Shown: positions 38,201 through 47,500 of the stretch, in pieces
Numbering within the stretch: position 1 is the stretch's first letter
Layout: every line of letters starts with the position of its first letter
NCBI RefSeq assembly: GCF_024868665.1
Contig: NC_079898.1
Span: 2,160,164 to 2,224,163, forward strand
From: Triplophysa rosa
Taxonomy: Eukaryota; Chordata; Actinopteri; Cypriniformes; Nemacheilidae
Direction: 5' to 3'
DNA: 64,000 nucleotides
The notes under the pieces: model-generated
The model's input: the letters and a program-made list of their open reading frames with translations, nothing else
Database searches by the model: none
Told to the model about the DNA's origin: nothing
Position numbers and translations under genes: made by a program

Positions 38201-40915
38201 AGTGTAGAACCAAGAAATGTCCTCTCGAAAGTTGATGTAACTCCAGTTCTGATGGATGCAGTGGAAATATTGACACAAAATGCAGTGGATAAGAGTGCCC
38301 AACAGCAGGATTCTCACAACATTGAAATGAATCATGAAGTGGTCAATTGTGTTGAAGTACCAGAGAGGAGTCGAGAGGATTCTGGGGTGTCCGGCCTAAA
38401 AGAACCTGTAAAATCAAAGGAGAATATGGAGTTGGCTCTACATACTCGAAGAGATTTGCAGGCAAAAATGGTTGTTGGGAAGCATGCATCCACCTCAGAC
38501 AGGTGCTTGCGTAGTAGAGGCTTAAAAGCTAATGTTAATTTTACAAGAGACTCTGAGTGTGGTGCTGAACCTGTTGACCTGAAGATGACACATGCCAGTG
38601 AGACTCTTCTAGCAACGCAGCCTTCTAATCCGATTGAAACAAATGTGCGTTCAGAGGCCGAGCATTCCAACATTCTTGAAGCTGGTGCCAAACACACACA
38701 CACAACTGTTGAGAATGATGAGCCTCTGATTCCACATCTCCAAAAGAACAGTGAAGACTTGCCAAGTGTTGTGTCACCTGAGGTTGTTCCAGAGATTTTA
38801 AGCATCGCCTCCACAGCTAAAAATGAAAAACCACACGAATTGGACAAACCAAATACTGAGAAAATGTCACTTAGAAATCGAAGTCAGAATTTCGAAAATG
38901 AACTTTCTGTTAATAGAGATGACGCTTCACCCACGAAGCAGGCTTCACCAAGCTTTAAAAGCATGCTTTTAAGAAGCAGAAGTCATATCGAACGACCCTT
39001 AGGTAGCGAATCGAGCAGTCTTATTCCTGCAGGTAACTCCGAGAAGCAGGAGCTTTTGTCTTCCAGAAGTAGCTGCTCTGCTGGTCAACAGCCAACTAAA
39101 AGTGATTCGGTTGATTTGTCTTCTATGAGTGTCATGCGCATGCCTTTAAGAAGCAAAAGTAGTGGTGCAGCTACACAGACGAGATGTGCCCCAGTTAAAC
39201 GTTCCATAAAATGTACCAAATCATCAAGTTTTATCTGTGAAGAACCTGTCAATTCACACACCAGTGCTCCCTGGATAAAGTCCGAGCCCTGTGCATACAT
39301 GCCCTTAAGAAGTTCAACTGCAGAACAGCTCCCTAACAATAAATCTGCCCTTGAAGATGCATTATTGAGTCCTGGGCGCATGTCATTGAGAAGAGGGAAC
39401 TTGTCCGTTAGTGGATCAGCCACTCCGCTCAGAAATAAGTGCCCTCAGCGACAACAGAGGGCTTCTGTGTCTTCAGGTGTTGAGCGTAGTCTGTTGTGTT
39501 CAAAAATTAAAACTGAGAATACAGAGGTGCATACAAAAGATTCTTTCAGTCTGTCCGATGAGTTGCTCTGCATAGCAGGTCGTCAAGGGACCAAACCTGT
39601 GGTTTATAGCCCACCCAGGTTTTTGGAGGTGCTGAGAGGAGAAGAACACCAACAGGTCATTTCGAATTTAAATACAAAGTTTGATAAAATGCACAAAGGT
39701 TGGGTTCAAATGGATAAGGAGACTCAACCTGCACCAAAACCGAAAAACAAGGCAGACAGGCTTAAAGAAATCTGGAAAAGCAAACGTAGAATACGCAAAT
39801 CAAGACCACTAGAACAACAGAAGTTCTCACCTGCGCAAATGCTGTTCATGAAGCCCTTTGACCTGCCCAGTATCTGCAGGTGGTTCTTGCAGTCAACTGA
39901 AACCAAATCCCTTGTCATTGTCAAGAAAGTTAACACTAGACTTCCTTCTGAAACGCAGTTGTGTTTTCACACCTCAGCAGCAGGGACGAGGTCCTCTCAT
40001 GGGATTTTCCCCAGTCTGCAGGCTGAACGGTTAAAAAAGCATTTGAAGAAGTTTGCCATCGCATCACCTGTGAAAAATAACCCCAAAAACCAGAGGCTTA
40101 TATCAAAAGCTTTAGGTCAGGATATCTCTGTGTTTAGGAGTAAACCTGAACCAAAAACCGCCACACGAATTAGTACGAAGGCACAGAGTCTTGCTGGACT
40201 GATGCCAGTACAGGCTCCTGAGAACCTTTGCCCAGTGACGGGCAGTTCAAAAACTCCAGCAAGTGCTAGGATTATCAAAAAATATTCAAACATACGCGAG
40301 AAACTTCAGGTTCAGCAAAGCAAGAAACGTGAAGAGCAGAATTTCCGAGTTACCCGTTTGAAAACATCGATTATTACAAAGAAAGCTGCCAAACGAAGAT
40401 TGGTGACACATAAGGGGTCAAAGTCTGCGACTGTCCAGAGCATCAAGTCCTTGACCAAGAAGGCAAAGAAAACCTCTGCCGCAACAAAACGGACTTTGAA
40501 GAAAAACCTGCATCACAAACATGGTACGTCACCAAAGAGGTTGCAGGGCCTCACCAAAGTGACAAAAGTCCACGTTCAACATGCCTCAGCAAATGCCTCG
40601 AATAAAAAAGAACTTTGGAGCAATACAAACAAGAGGAGCAAGAAAACTGGAGCTGACAAAGCACATCAAACAAAAGCAAGGGGGGCTAAAGTTGACATAA
40701 AGAAGTCTGTGCTTAACAAAGTCTCTGACGGTTTGGAACCACAATCTCTAGATATGGACGTCAAGCCTTTGTCATTAGAAGACCAAGTATTAACTAGGTC
40801 TCAAAGAAAGATGGAATCTACACCTTCACAGATTGGATCTCCTAAATCCTCCACAAAGCGAGGCATGGAACAATTAGTCACTCCAAGCAAACGCACACGG
40901 ACCTCAAAACCATAA
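20169..40915 (+). CDS. lcor: lcor gene, long PALI1-type product (six exons seen, 5' end missing)
   Basis: Six exons join in phase to 1620 codons. LCOR is a nuclear corepressor that binds CtBP, and its long form (PALI1, formerly LCOR plus C10orf12) is an accessory subunit of PRC2. Seen here: a Cys-rich block CHFCCLRREKVK (exon at 30689), the EFLNAVLHRK and IPDPHIPVVA blocks, two CtBP-type motifs (PLDLS 35330-35344, VLDLS 35465-35479), and a 1407-residue tail with a conserved basic C-terminal region. CCLRREKVK and SQDSLQ fit LCOR better than LCORL, and the slit1 neighbour agrees. The exon for residues before GLDCITEV is absent. I saw no LxxLL nuclear-receptor box and no psq HTH exon. Confidence 0.92.
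20235..21428. other. lcor intron, nothing recognised
   Basis: No exon and no assignable repeat in this part of the 10.4-kb intron. Confidence 0.4.
21651..23101. mobile_element. hAT element (TAGGGGTGTAACGG ends)
   Basis: Starts TAGGGGTGTAACGGTT and ends with the inverse TACACCCCTA. GTATACAC flanks both ends (21643-21650 and 23102-23109). Its right terminal repeat is split by a second hAT at 22631-23089, so its own length is about 980 bp. Confidence 0.9.
22631..23089. mobile_element. hAT MITE nested in the hAT at 21651
   Basis: Starts TAGGGCTGTCACGATAAACC and ends TTATCGTGCAGCCCTA. GTTACACC flanks both ends (22623-22630 and 23090-23097), and that octamer belongs to the host element's terminal repeat. 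459 bp, no coding frame. Confidence 0.92.
23532..23917. mobile_element. piggyBac-type MITE (AGTTGACCCAAAAATGAAAA family)
   Basis: TTAA at 23528-23531 and 23918-23921 flank inverted ends AGGTATAGTTGACCCAAAAA and TTTTTGGGCGAACTGTCCCT. The internal CTGTCATCATTTACTCACCC segment marks a very common cyprinid repeat. Confidence 0.85.
24083..24288 (-). pseudogene. Tc1-like transposase C-terminal scrap
   Basis: Minus frame: MNPATLLCG..., WRIYGIVWNKIQNKSNYGGL, resembling the PIENLWD-x-VKNKI region with decayed catalytic Glu. No intact ends. It directly abuts the next Tc1 element. Confidence 0.5.
24803..25035 (-). pseudogene. Tc1-like transposase fragment
   Basis: The minus frame carries FSGLMNLSFKHHVWRKPGIA and NSIPTVKCDGNSIMMWGVF, the region between the first and second catalytic Asp. 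It is interrupted at 25035 by a hAT insertion and has lost other blocks to frameshifts. Confidence 0.75.
25036..26289. mobile_element. hAT element in the Tc1 relic
   Basis: Ends TAGGGGTGTAACGATACACT and AGTATCATTACACCCCTA. Flanks GATTTCAC (25028-25035) and GTTTTCAC (26290-26297) match at 7 of 8 bases. No transposase recognised. Confidence 0.85.
26369..27075. mobile_element. hAT element in the Tc1 relic
   Basis: Ends TAGGGATGCACCGATACC and GGTATCGGGCCGCATCCCTA. GTTTGTCC flanks both ends exactly (26361-26368 and 27076-27083). Confidence 0.92.
27514..29644 (-). mobile_element. Tc1-like element inserted in the older Tc1 relic
   Basis: TA (27512-27513) CAGGGGTTGGACAATGAAA at the left; TTTCATTGCCCAACCCCTG TA (29645-29646) at the right. 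Decayed transposase sequence on the minus strand. A hAT (27778-28860) splits it; without that it is about 1.05 kb. Confidence 0.88.
27778..28860. mobile_element. hAT element nested in the Tc1 at 27514
   Basis: Ends TAGGGCTGTGCGATTTGGGG and AATCGTTCAGCCCTA. GTGTCCAT flanks both ends exactly (27770-27777 and 28861-28868). No transposase frame recognised. Confidence 0.92.
30206..30290 (+). mobile_element. hAT MITE left-end fragment
   Basis: CAGGGGTGCCCAGACTCGGT, then CCTGGAAGGCCACAGTCCTG is the left terminus of a common fish hAT MITE. No right end or target duplication; truncated near 30290. Confidence 0.6.
30689..30768 (+). CDS. lcor: lcor exon: Cys-rich CCLRREKVK block
   Basis: Bounded by ATCCACAG and GTAGTT. 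It encodes CKPASVSNCSFDDSCHFCCL then RREKVK. The C-x2-CC arrangement and SFD match the LCOR signature. Phase 1 in, 0 out. Confidence 0.93.
31049..31181 (+). CDS. lcor: lcor exon: EEFLNAVLHRK block
   Basis: Bounded by TTGCACAG and GTGAGT. It encodes 44 codons beginning DHVVALNKQIVES and ending LEWQSEEFLNAVLHRK, well conserved in LCOR. Phase 0 in, 1 out; the split codon gives Glu with the next exon. Confidence 0.94.
31182..31947. other. lcor intron, nothing recognised
   Basis: No exon or assignable repeat. The open frame continuing past 31181 is intron read-through. Confidence 0.5.
31952..32325. mobile_element. piggyBac-type MITE (AGTCACCAT family)
   Basis: TTAA at 31948-31951 and 32326-32329 flank AGTCACCATAAAATC and TTTCATGGTGACT inverted ends. 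374 bp, non-coding. Confidence 0.8.
32404..33098. mobile_element. non-autonomous hAT element, copy B
   Basis: Ends TAGGGCTGTCACGATTA and TAATCGTGACAGCCCTA. TTTGTTAG flanks both ends exactly (32396-32403 and 33099-33106). Nearly identical to copy A at 18385-19074. No coding frame. Confidence 0.95.
33395..33462. mobile_element. hAT right-end fragment
   Basis: CGCATCGTGAGCTGAGTGAA, TCGTTACATCCCTA is the terminus of the family seen at 9544 (inverted). No partner end was found nearby. Confidence 0.6.
33526..34750 (-). mobile_element. Tc1-like element with long terminal repeats and internally deleted transposase
   Basis: TA then CACTGAACAAAATTATAAAC at the left. About 250 bp of the left end is mirrored at 34500-34750 (AGAGTGGCC..., GAGAAATAGGCC, CATGAAAAATGGGGGCAAA). 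The last 25 or so bases of the right terminus are missing. Confidence 0.9.
33847..34546 (-). pseudogene. Tc1-like transposase, catalytic core deleted
   Basis: From 34546 the minus frame carries the HTH region (MSTRAVARELNVHFSTISHL). After a shift near 34300 it continues through QTVRNRVRQAHLHARRPHRG and NQLEWANAHIRWHFGEVFSS, then jumps to EEEWTNIPQATINNLINSM and GGHTRY. The blocks with all three catalytic acids between those points are absent, so it cannot work as an enzyme. Confidence 0.85.
35118..35378 (+). CDS. lcor: lcor exon: IPVVA helix and first CtBP motif
   Basis: Bounded by TTAAACAG and GTGCGA. It encodes IPDPHIPVVACEIVQQMIHR, then SQDSLQ and the CtBP-binding motif PLDLS (35330-35344). 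In human LCOR an LSKLL nuclear-receptor box lies about ten residues before PLDLS; here that place reads SSVMSAAAAPLMAHQDA, with no LxxLL. Confidence 0.94.
35460..35559 (+). CDS. lcor: lcor exon: second CtBP motif
   Basis: Bounded by CCCTTTAG and GTAAAG. It encodes DCVLDLSTKNF..., with VLDLS at 35465-35479, a second CtBP-type motif at the expected LCOR position. Phase 1 in, 2 out, joining to 36691 as an Arg codon. Confidence 0.93.
35560..36690 (+). other. lcor intron without a psq exon
   Basis: In human the exon of the short LCOR isoform, with the pipsqueak-type HTH, lies between the shared exons and the C10orf12 exon. No plus-strand frame in this 1131-bp intron resembles it, and none is long. 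A GGGTGAATGTCCCTTTAAG string near 36010 looks like the end of a TTAA-type MITE. The remainder holds nothing recognised. Confidence 0.6.
36691..40915 (+). CDS. lcor: lcor terminal exon encoding the PALI1-type tail (1407 residues)
   Basis: The acceptor TGGTCTTTTAG precedes GTTTCTGTTGACCCG; translation from the phase-2 junction starts RVSVDPNFSCVQDLQSAS and runs unbroken to TAA 40913-40915. The middle is low in order and Ser/Lys-rich, with a spaced series of (M/T)-x-LR-(S/N/R) motifs at 38864-39440. The best conserved part is near 39540-39960: AGRQGTKPVVYSPPRFLEVL, DRLKEIWKSKRRIRKSRP and FMKPFDLPSICRWFLQSTET, the LCOR/LCORL long-isoform C-terminal domain linked to PRC2. The last 250 residues are very basic (AKRRLVTHKGSK, KKAKKTS), fitting nucleosome or DNA contact and nuclear import. 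Confidence 0.93.
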
Positions 40916-41260
40916 AAGATCTGCACAAGCTATTAGATCCATGCAGACACTTGTAGGAATGGTTCTGGAGGGTGGTGATTATTTTCCATAATGCTCTTTT
41001 TTTTTTTAAAGACTATTTTTGAAGGTATTTTAATTTATTTTTTTAAGCTTGCCAGTGCATTTTCAGAGCTTTGAATATAATATCAGTTAAGAGAGATTTG
41101 TCTTGTTAGCTAGTTACTGTTATTCTTAACAGGGTCAAACTTTTTATTATGCTTTAAAAAATGTTGGATGTTTATAAAAAAAGTCTTATTTGTTTCATGA
41201 TGAAGCCATTTAATGTAAAAAAACAAACAAATTGAAAAATAAAGGTTCTGATTCCTCTCA
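40916..41260 (+). other. lcor: lcor 3' UTR with polyadenylation signal
   Basis: AATAAA at 41238-41243 is the first well-placed polyadenylation signal after the stop, giving a 3' UTR of about 350 bases. The true cleavage site cannot be read from sequence alone. Confidence 0.5.
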
Positions 41261-44200
41261 ATGAGGCAAATGAGACATTTTAAACATGGGTTAGAAGTTA
41301 CATAATCCCCGATGGACTGTAATGCAGCAACTTCAAATCAAAGATTATCTAAAGAACTGAATCACAGTTCTGTTAAAAAGATAACACTTTTAGCTGGTTA
41401 AGTGAACTTTGTAACCTGAAAAATGTGCCTTTTTATATTATCGATTATTTTATTAGGTGTGGTGGCCTCAAACAAAATCTCACTCTTTTTCTTGTTGCAC
41501 ATGAATTAAAAAAAACTTGAGTTATTCTTAAAAATGTGATAGATTGTTTTGTTCTTTTTGTATTAATCGCTTATCCCAGGTGCTCCTTTATTTTATTGTG
41601 TTTCTAATTTATTAGCATTATGGTTTTTTCTTTCTGCTCATTTACTCTTTTAGAGGTTTGAAAATTGAATGCAGTAATTGTAAATATTTTACATTTTTTT
41701 ACATTATACATTACAGGTATACATTTGCCATCAGGAAGGAATAAACAAAACAAAGAAAAGTTTGACAGTGGCAAAGACCGTAATCTATGAATTATGTTCC
41801 GAAACATACTAAAACAATTAAGATATTAGCCTAAAGTGGGAAATGATGATTGTCATTTCACAAACGTTTACGGTGCTCAGAGTAATGAACTCGGTTAAGA
41901 CCTTTGTTTACATGTAACATTACAGTATAAAACAATGTGGGGAAATTATAAACATGATTTAGTTCAAAGTAATGATAACCAGAAGAACTGGAATGTTTTT
42001 TTTAAGATTGCGTTTCATTTTTTCCCTTGGCCTTGTTGTTGTACTTCCCTCACCATATACTACACCTCAAAGCTTTTCCCCAGATATTTATGGTCTTTGA
42101 TTTGTATAAATGGAAAATTGTAACAAATGTAACAACTTGTTTAAGCGTTATGCATTTTCTTGTCAGTTTGATAAAGTGGTTCGAGTGAAAGATTTTACAG
42201 TCAAAAGTTCTTTGTTTGTCTTTATTACTGTGGTAAATACATTAGAATGTGGTATTGTGGCTGTACAGGTTATTCATAGAGAAACACCCGGTGTAAGGTA
42301 ATCATTTCATTTTCCACTGGAAAATTACAGTCTACTGGAATTACGTGCAGAGACATCAGTGTGTTTAGTGTTTGATTCCTGGCAGATTATTCTGACGTTT
42401 TTGCAATATTCCTTCAATCACTCATCAACAATATTTCAATGGTTTTGAGAAACCAGGCATAGACGATATTGCACACTTACATATTCAAATATTTTAATGA
42501 ATGAAAAAGAAAGTTCAGTAAACATGTTTGATGCTGCTTAAAATTCTGAGTAACTGCATTTAGTTTGTGTAACTTCTGAAGATAAGAGCAAAGGTTCTTT
42601 CATCATGAAGTCTTACGAGTGGAGGATGGTTTAGCTCCTCGTTGTGTCATGAGAAAACATCTGCAATGATATAATACCGTTTACAGAACCTCCTTGCTTA
42701 CGTATGCATAATTTACCATCTGGAAAGTCACGCTGTCGAGTAAAGGTTCATTTGCTCTTGATGTTTGGTCTGTCCTTGATCACAGAATAAATTATTACAA
42801 ATATTTAAAATGATTAAAAATCTGCTATTCACATGGAAAACATTTACAATACTAAAAACAATTAACACTGGCTCTCGTCTAAGTAAAGCTAATGAAACAT
42901 TTGCCTATGGCCACCACTGCAAAACCGCTGCAGTCTGTATTAGCAAAGTGAATTAAACGACCAAATAAACACCACATCACCCAATTTCACACTTCTGTTC
43001 GATGATAATGTCCTGAAAACAAATTTATTTAACATATAAAAATACTATACCGAAATGAAATACAAATATATATTAGAATCTGTTAAACATTTCTGTATAA
43101 AGTAAAGGTCTAGGGGAGTTAGGCAAATGAAATCAAAGTAAAAACAAACACCCATCAAAACTTGACGAAATAATCCAAACATCACTTTTGTTTTACGTAT
43201 TTAACAATCATAGCAAGATACACAAGTCAATTTTCAAAAATCACAAATGCAGTAATATGTAGCTGTAATGAATTTGAAAGACCACTTTGTCTTTGTACAT
43301 TGCGGAGAAGCGGAATGCATGGTGATGTCAAAAGATTTGAGATTTCGCACTAATTAAAGGCCCCTCGGCACTGAATCTTGTTGGAAAAGGTCTTTTTGGA
43401 TAAAGGCATCTGCCCTAATCTTAATGTAAAAGTATATCTTTTTTACCCCTTTCAACACTGACCAGTTTCTTTTGATGAGGGCTGTTCTTTCTTCTGCTCA
43501 GTAAAATGAATAATAATATTAAAGCAGACATTGTCACATGACAAGAAACATCTGCCTAGTGAATGGACTTCATCTTACATCCTGTGACAGGCATATGAAA
43601 TACATCAGTGACCATGAGATCAATGTTTCCTGTTGTTTGAATTTCATTTGTTTCTTCTATCTATAGCTATGGACAGTCTAATTATTATAAGGACTTCCCT
43701 TTCCAAGTTGTTGGCACCAGGAGCATCACAGAGCTCCTCATGTTCTGACAGAAGTACTTATGACTTTCACGGGACCGTTTGTCAATGCGGCTGTATTTGC
43801 AGTGAAGTTGGGCTTGAGGACACGGTGAAAGTCAACACTTTGCCTTCAGTCTAAATCTAGTCTTCACAACTATTCGGTTTTGGATAAATTCACTGGTAAG
43901 ACAGCATGTCTTTCCATGCCTCTCTCTTGAACCTAGATCTTTTGTATGTTGTTGAGGGTGGTTTTGTGTATTCGCCCACATTCATCACCATGACCAAGCC
44001 TCATCTGCACGAATACACTTCTTGCAGCACAGAGAGGTCTGATGAAAGACCAGCATTCTGTTCTAACACGCTACCACTGTCTTGCGTTTGGGCTGAAACG
44101 AGCCTGAGGCCATCTTCCTCGTCTTCCTGTCAGCAGAGTTCTTAATATTATATCTTTCTGAGACCTTATACGTGGACAAAGAGTTTAAAATTTCAGGCTC

Positions 44201-44344
44201 TGGTGAGGGGTGGGTGGGGTATGTTTCTGTATACCCAATGAAAGATATTGATCATCGATATTTCTGTTGACTTTTGTTATTAGTGATGGCTCTTTCTGCA
44301 GTTCTTTCAAACTGTGATGGAGAGGTGATGCTAGTGTTTATGTT
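41261..44344. other. convergent intergenic space and slit1 3' UTR
   Basis: This lies between the lcor stop and the slit1 stop. Part of it must be slit1 3' UTR on the minus strand; candidate minus-strand AATAAA signals are at about 43023-43029 and 42221-42226. No coding exon or repeat family was recognised. Confidence 0.5.
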
Positions 44345-44583
44345 CTACATGCACCCCACACAGCCACACTTGAGGGTCTTTTCAACCTCCTCACTGAAGG
44401 ATGTGCCGTCGCTACACTCAAATGTGTACTTCCTGCGCTTCATCCTTTGGCTGGTGCAGCATGAGCCCGTGTCGCAGACACCACTGCACTCCACCCACGA
44501 CACCATGCGTGTGGTCTGACAGATGGCGTAGCCACGCTGGACCTGGTAGAAGTCTCGCACTGGCTCCCCGTGACACACGGACT
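44345..44583 (-). CDS. slit1: slit1 last exon: C-terminal cystine knot
   Basis: Acceptor TTGTTTTAG on the minus strand, stop TAG at 44345-44347. It encodes [50 protein letters not shown] and the final CGCVGCM. The cysteine pattern is the CTCK dimerisation knot, in SLIT1-type sequence. Confidence 0.97.
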
Positions 44584-47500
44584 CTAAAACAAAAACAGAA
44601 TGAAATGTATCGAAATGGCATTTAACAAACTGCGAGAATCCTAGTACCACGTTGCATTAAAATACACCAAAGCATTTGCTGATGCCGTTTATGAGCACCA
44701 TTTGACCTATCAACAAGTCCAATTTCACGTTGGGCAAACAGAGTGCAAAATAGTAGCAAATGGTATTTTCTTGGAATTCTGCATTACTGTACCAGCTGCC
44801 AAAAACCGCTAAATCTGCAAATGAAGAAAGTTTGGCATTGTCTTACCCCTGTCACATGACTCTCCGCTGTAGCCAGCCTCACAATGACAGTAGGCATCTC
44901 CAGTGTCTGAGATCTGACAGTGACCATGTTTGCATTGAAGCTTTCGGCATGGATTAAACAGCTCTTCCTGCTGGTTGCACAGGGCACCGTGAAAACCCTC
45001 CTGACATTCGCAACGGTACGACTGCAAGTCCATTGGAATGCATTTCCCATGAACGCACCTGTTTAAAATGACAATTACACATTAAAGATCTAAGGGTTTG
45101 CTTATAATTACGGTCTAAATTATTAGGCCCATTTCTTTTATAATTCTGCCCAACGTTAACATCATTCAAGCCACGTCATTTAAAAAGAAGACAAATTGCA
45201 AGTACATTTTGAAATCCTATGGTACATTCAGCAATCTTGGGGTTTTTGTGTGTAACGAAAACAAATGTTGACATTTATTTGAAATTCCATTTCAGTTTAA
45301 GAAATTGTTCATTTCAGTGATAGCTGTCTGGACATGTTTCCAAAGAAGTGTGAACCTCCAGCCGTACATTGCAAAGGACTCTCAAGTTTTGTTTTCGCTC
45401 TTCTGATGGTTTTTAGCTATCTTAGTCTGCAAATTATATAGTTTTGTGGTCTCGCGTAGCCAGACCTTCGTACTGAAGTGTCATTGCCCAACTGGAAAAC
45501 TGAAGTTTGCCTGCGATTATTTGAAGCTTTTGGTATTGTGTCCTTTGGTTTGATGAGACCAAAATGGAGCTGTTCATTCACATGATGTTGATGTTGAGAG
45601 GTCTAAAAGTCCCAACAGTTAAAACGGTGGGGGGAGCATAATGCTGTGGAGCTGTTTTGCTGCTTCAGGCAACCTTGTTTGTGTGCACGGGGTCATAATT
45701 TGAGAAAAATATTGTGTCAACATTTTGACTAATATGAAGAAACCAGCTGCCAGTCTGGTTTTGGGTTGGGATTTCCAGTGAGACATATTACACATCTCTA
45801 TTGATTAAATATGTTTTGAAGGTCACCAAAACCTGGAGTCCTGGAGTTATACCTCAAAACCCAAGATCTCCAAAGGGCTAATCATTTTTATTGTACATGC
45901 AAGGTATTACAGTTAAGGTCAATCATCCACTCACTTATTGCCAAGGCAGGGGTTTGCCGCAGGCTGGTCACAGTGTTGCCCACTCCATCCATGCTGGCAG
46001 TGACAAACAGGGCCTGTGGCTGTACTGGGTTGACAAATGCCATGCAAGCAATATATCTTTCTGCAAGGCTCGCACCCAGGCACCACACCGGGTTTCATCT
46101 GAGTTTTGGTAAAGTCCTGTAGCTCATTATTGATGTACAGGTTCTGAATACAACCATGGAAACTAGAGCCATTCTGGATCTGCCATATGCGGGGGGCTGT
46201 GGGGTGGACATCGACCGGCATGCCTAATTTATAGAGAAAATATAAGATTACTTTTGGGGCAATGAATGGTGAAATGTACAGCATTCACATTCAAATCTGG
46301 TTATAGCTCTACTGATTCAACTGCCATTATTGCTGGTTGCAATGAATTACATGACCAGAGACTGGGTAATGTGGGACAAAACATTTGTCCTTAAATTTGA
46401 AAAACAAACTACAGAAATTGGGGAGCAAAATTAATGCAGTGCCTGTATAAGTGTGAGGTGCATTTATGGATGTGTAGATGTGATTGACTGTAATTTACAG
46501 TGCCTGAAATAAAAGTAAAAATCTGTGGTGCATCCTTACCTCCCACATATAGTGGCGTCTCTCCCCTCAAGGGTTGCTCTTTGCCAAAGCTGTCCATTGT
46601 CGTTGGCCTGCCACCATCTATAGACAGGTTCACCATCTGGTCAAAGGTCACCAGCTCTACTGTGTGGAACTCACCATCATTGATGGTCTCAGTACTGCGG
46701 ACAAAACAAACAACAGAAAATTGAAAGACATATTTCAGTACCTTCAGTATCTCCGTAAAACCAACAACATAAAAATATACTAATATCAATATTACTCTTA
46801 TGTTGATTCTTAACTATCCTTTGCATAGTCTGTCAATATTCAATACAAAAACCAACTAACGTGAATCTCACCTGTAAATTGCATGACTTGAGTGGCTGCC
46901 AGGGTCATAGCTGACTTTAACATGACCCTCATAAAGTTCTACAGCAATGTGATCATTGTCTCCATTGTACAGAAGAATGCCATTGTCTTCTGCTGTGGAC
47001 ACCTACCAAAGAAACCGTTATCCATTTTAGAACAGTGTTGCCAAGTCTGTGGATTTCCAGCTAGTTTTGAATAGCCATTGGGCTGGTTGTGTTACACAGA
47101 TATGGCAACCCTGGAACAGAACAAAGCGACCTGCTGCTTTATCAGTCAGATTCGCCAAGCCACTTTAATAAAGTAGTTATGAAAAGCAAATAATATGTTG
47201 AATAAGAAACACCATTACACTGCTTGGGTAGACTTTGCACAGATAAAGTATGACAAAGCATGGTCATAGCTCCATTATATGGGTTCAAAAGAGCTCAAAA
47301 GAACTCCAGGGAACAGTAAAGTGTTACCTATGACAGTGATTTGCCTGATAATGTGCAAAATAACTGAATAAGCTCAACAATAGCTTTCAGAGCATCATTG
47401 GGGCACATTCTTTATTTATTGTTGTCTACATTGAAGATTCGTGTTCAGTGGCACTATTAGTGTATTGTATAAATACTTTTCAAAAATAAATTGTGTCAAA

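Noticed and set aside
38690..38706. ACACACAC run in the lcor coding exon as a possible frameshift-prone repeat
   Set aside because: The frame stays open through it (HTHTT) and the run is short.
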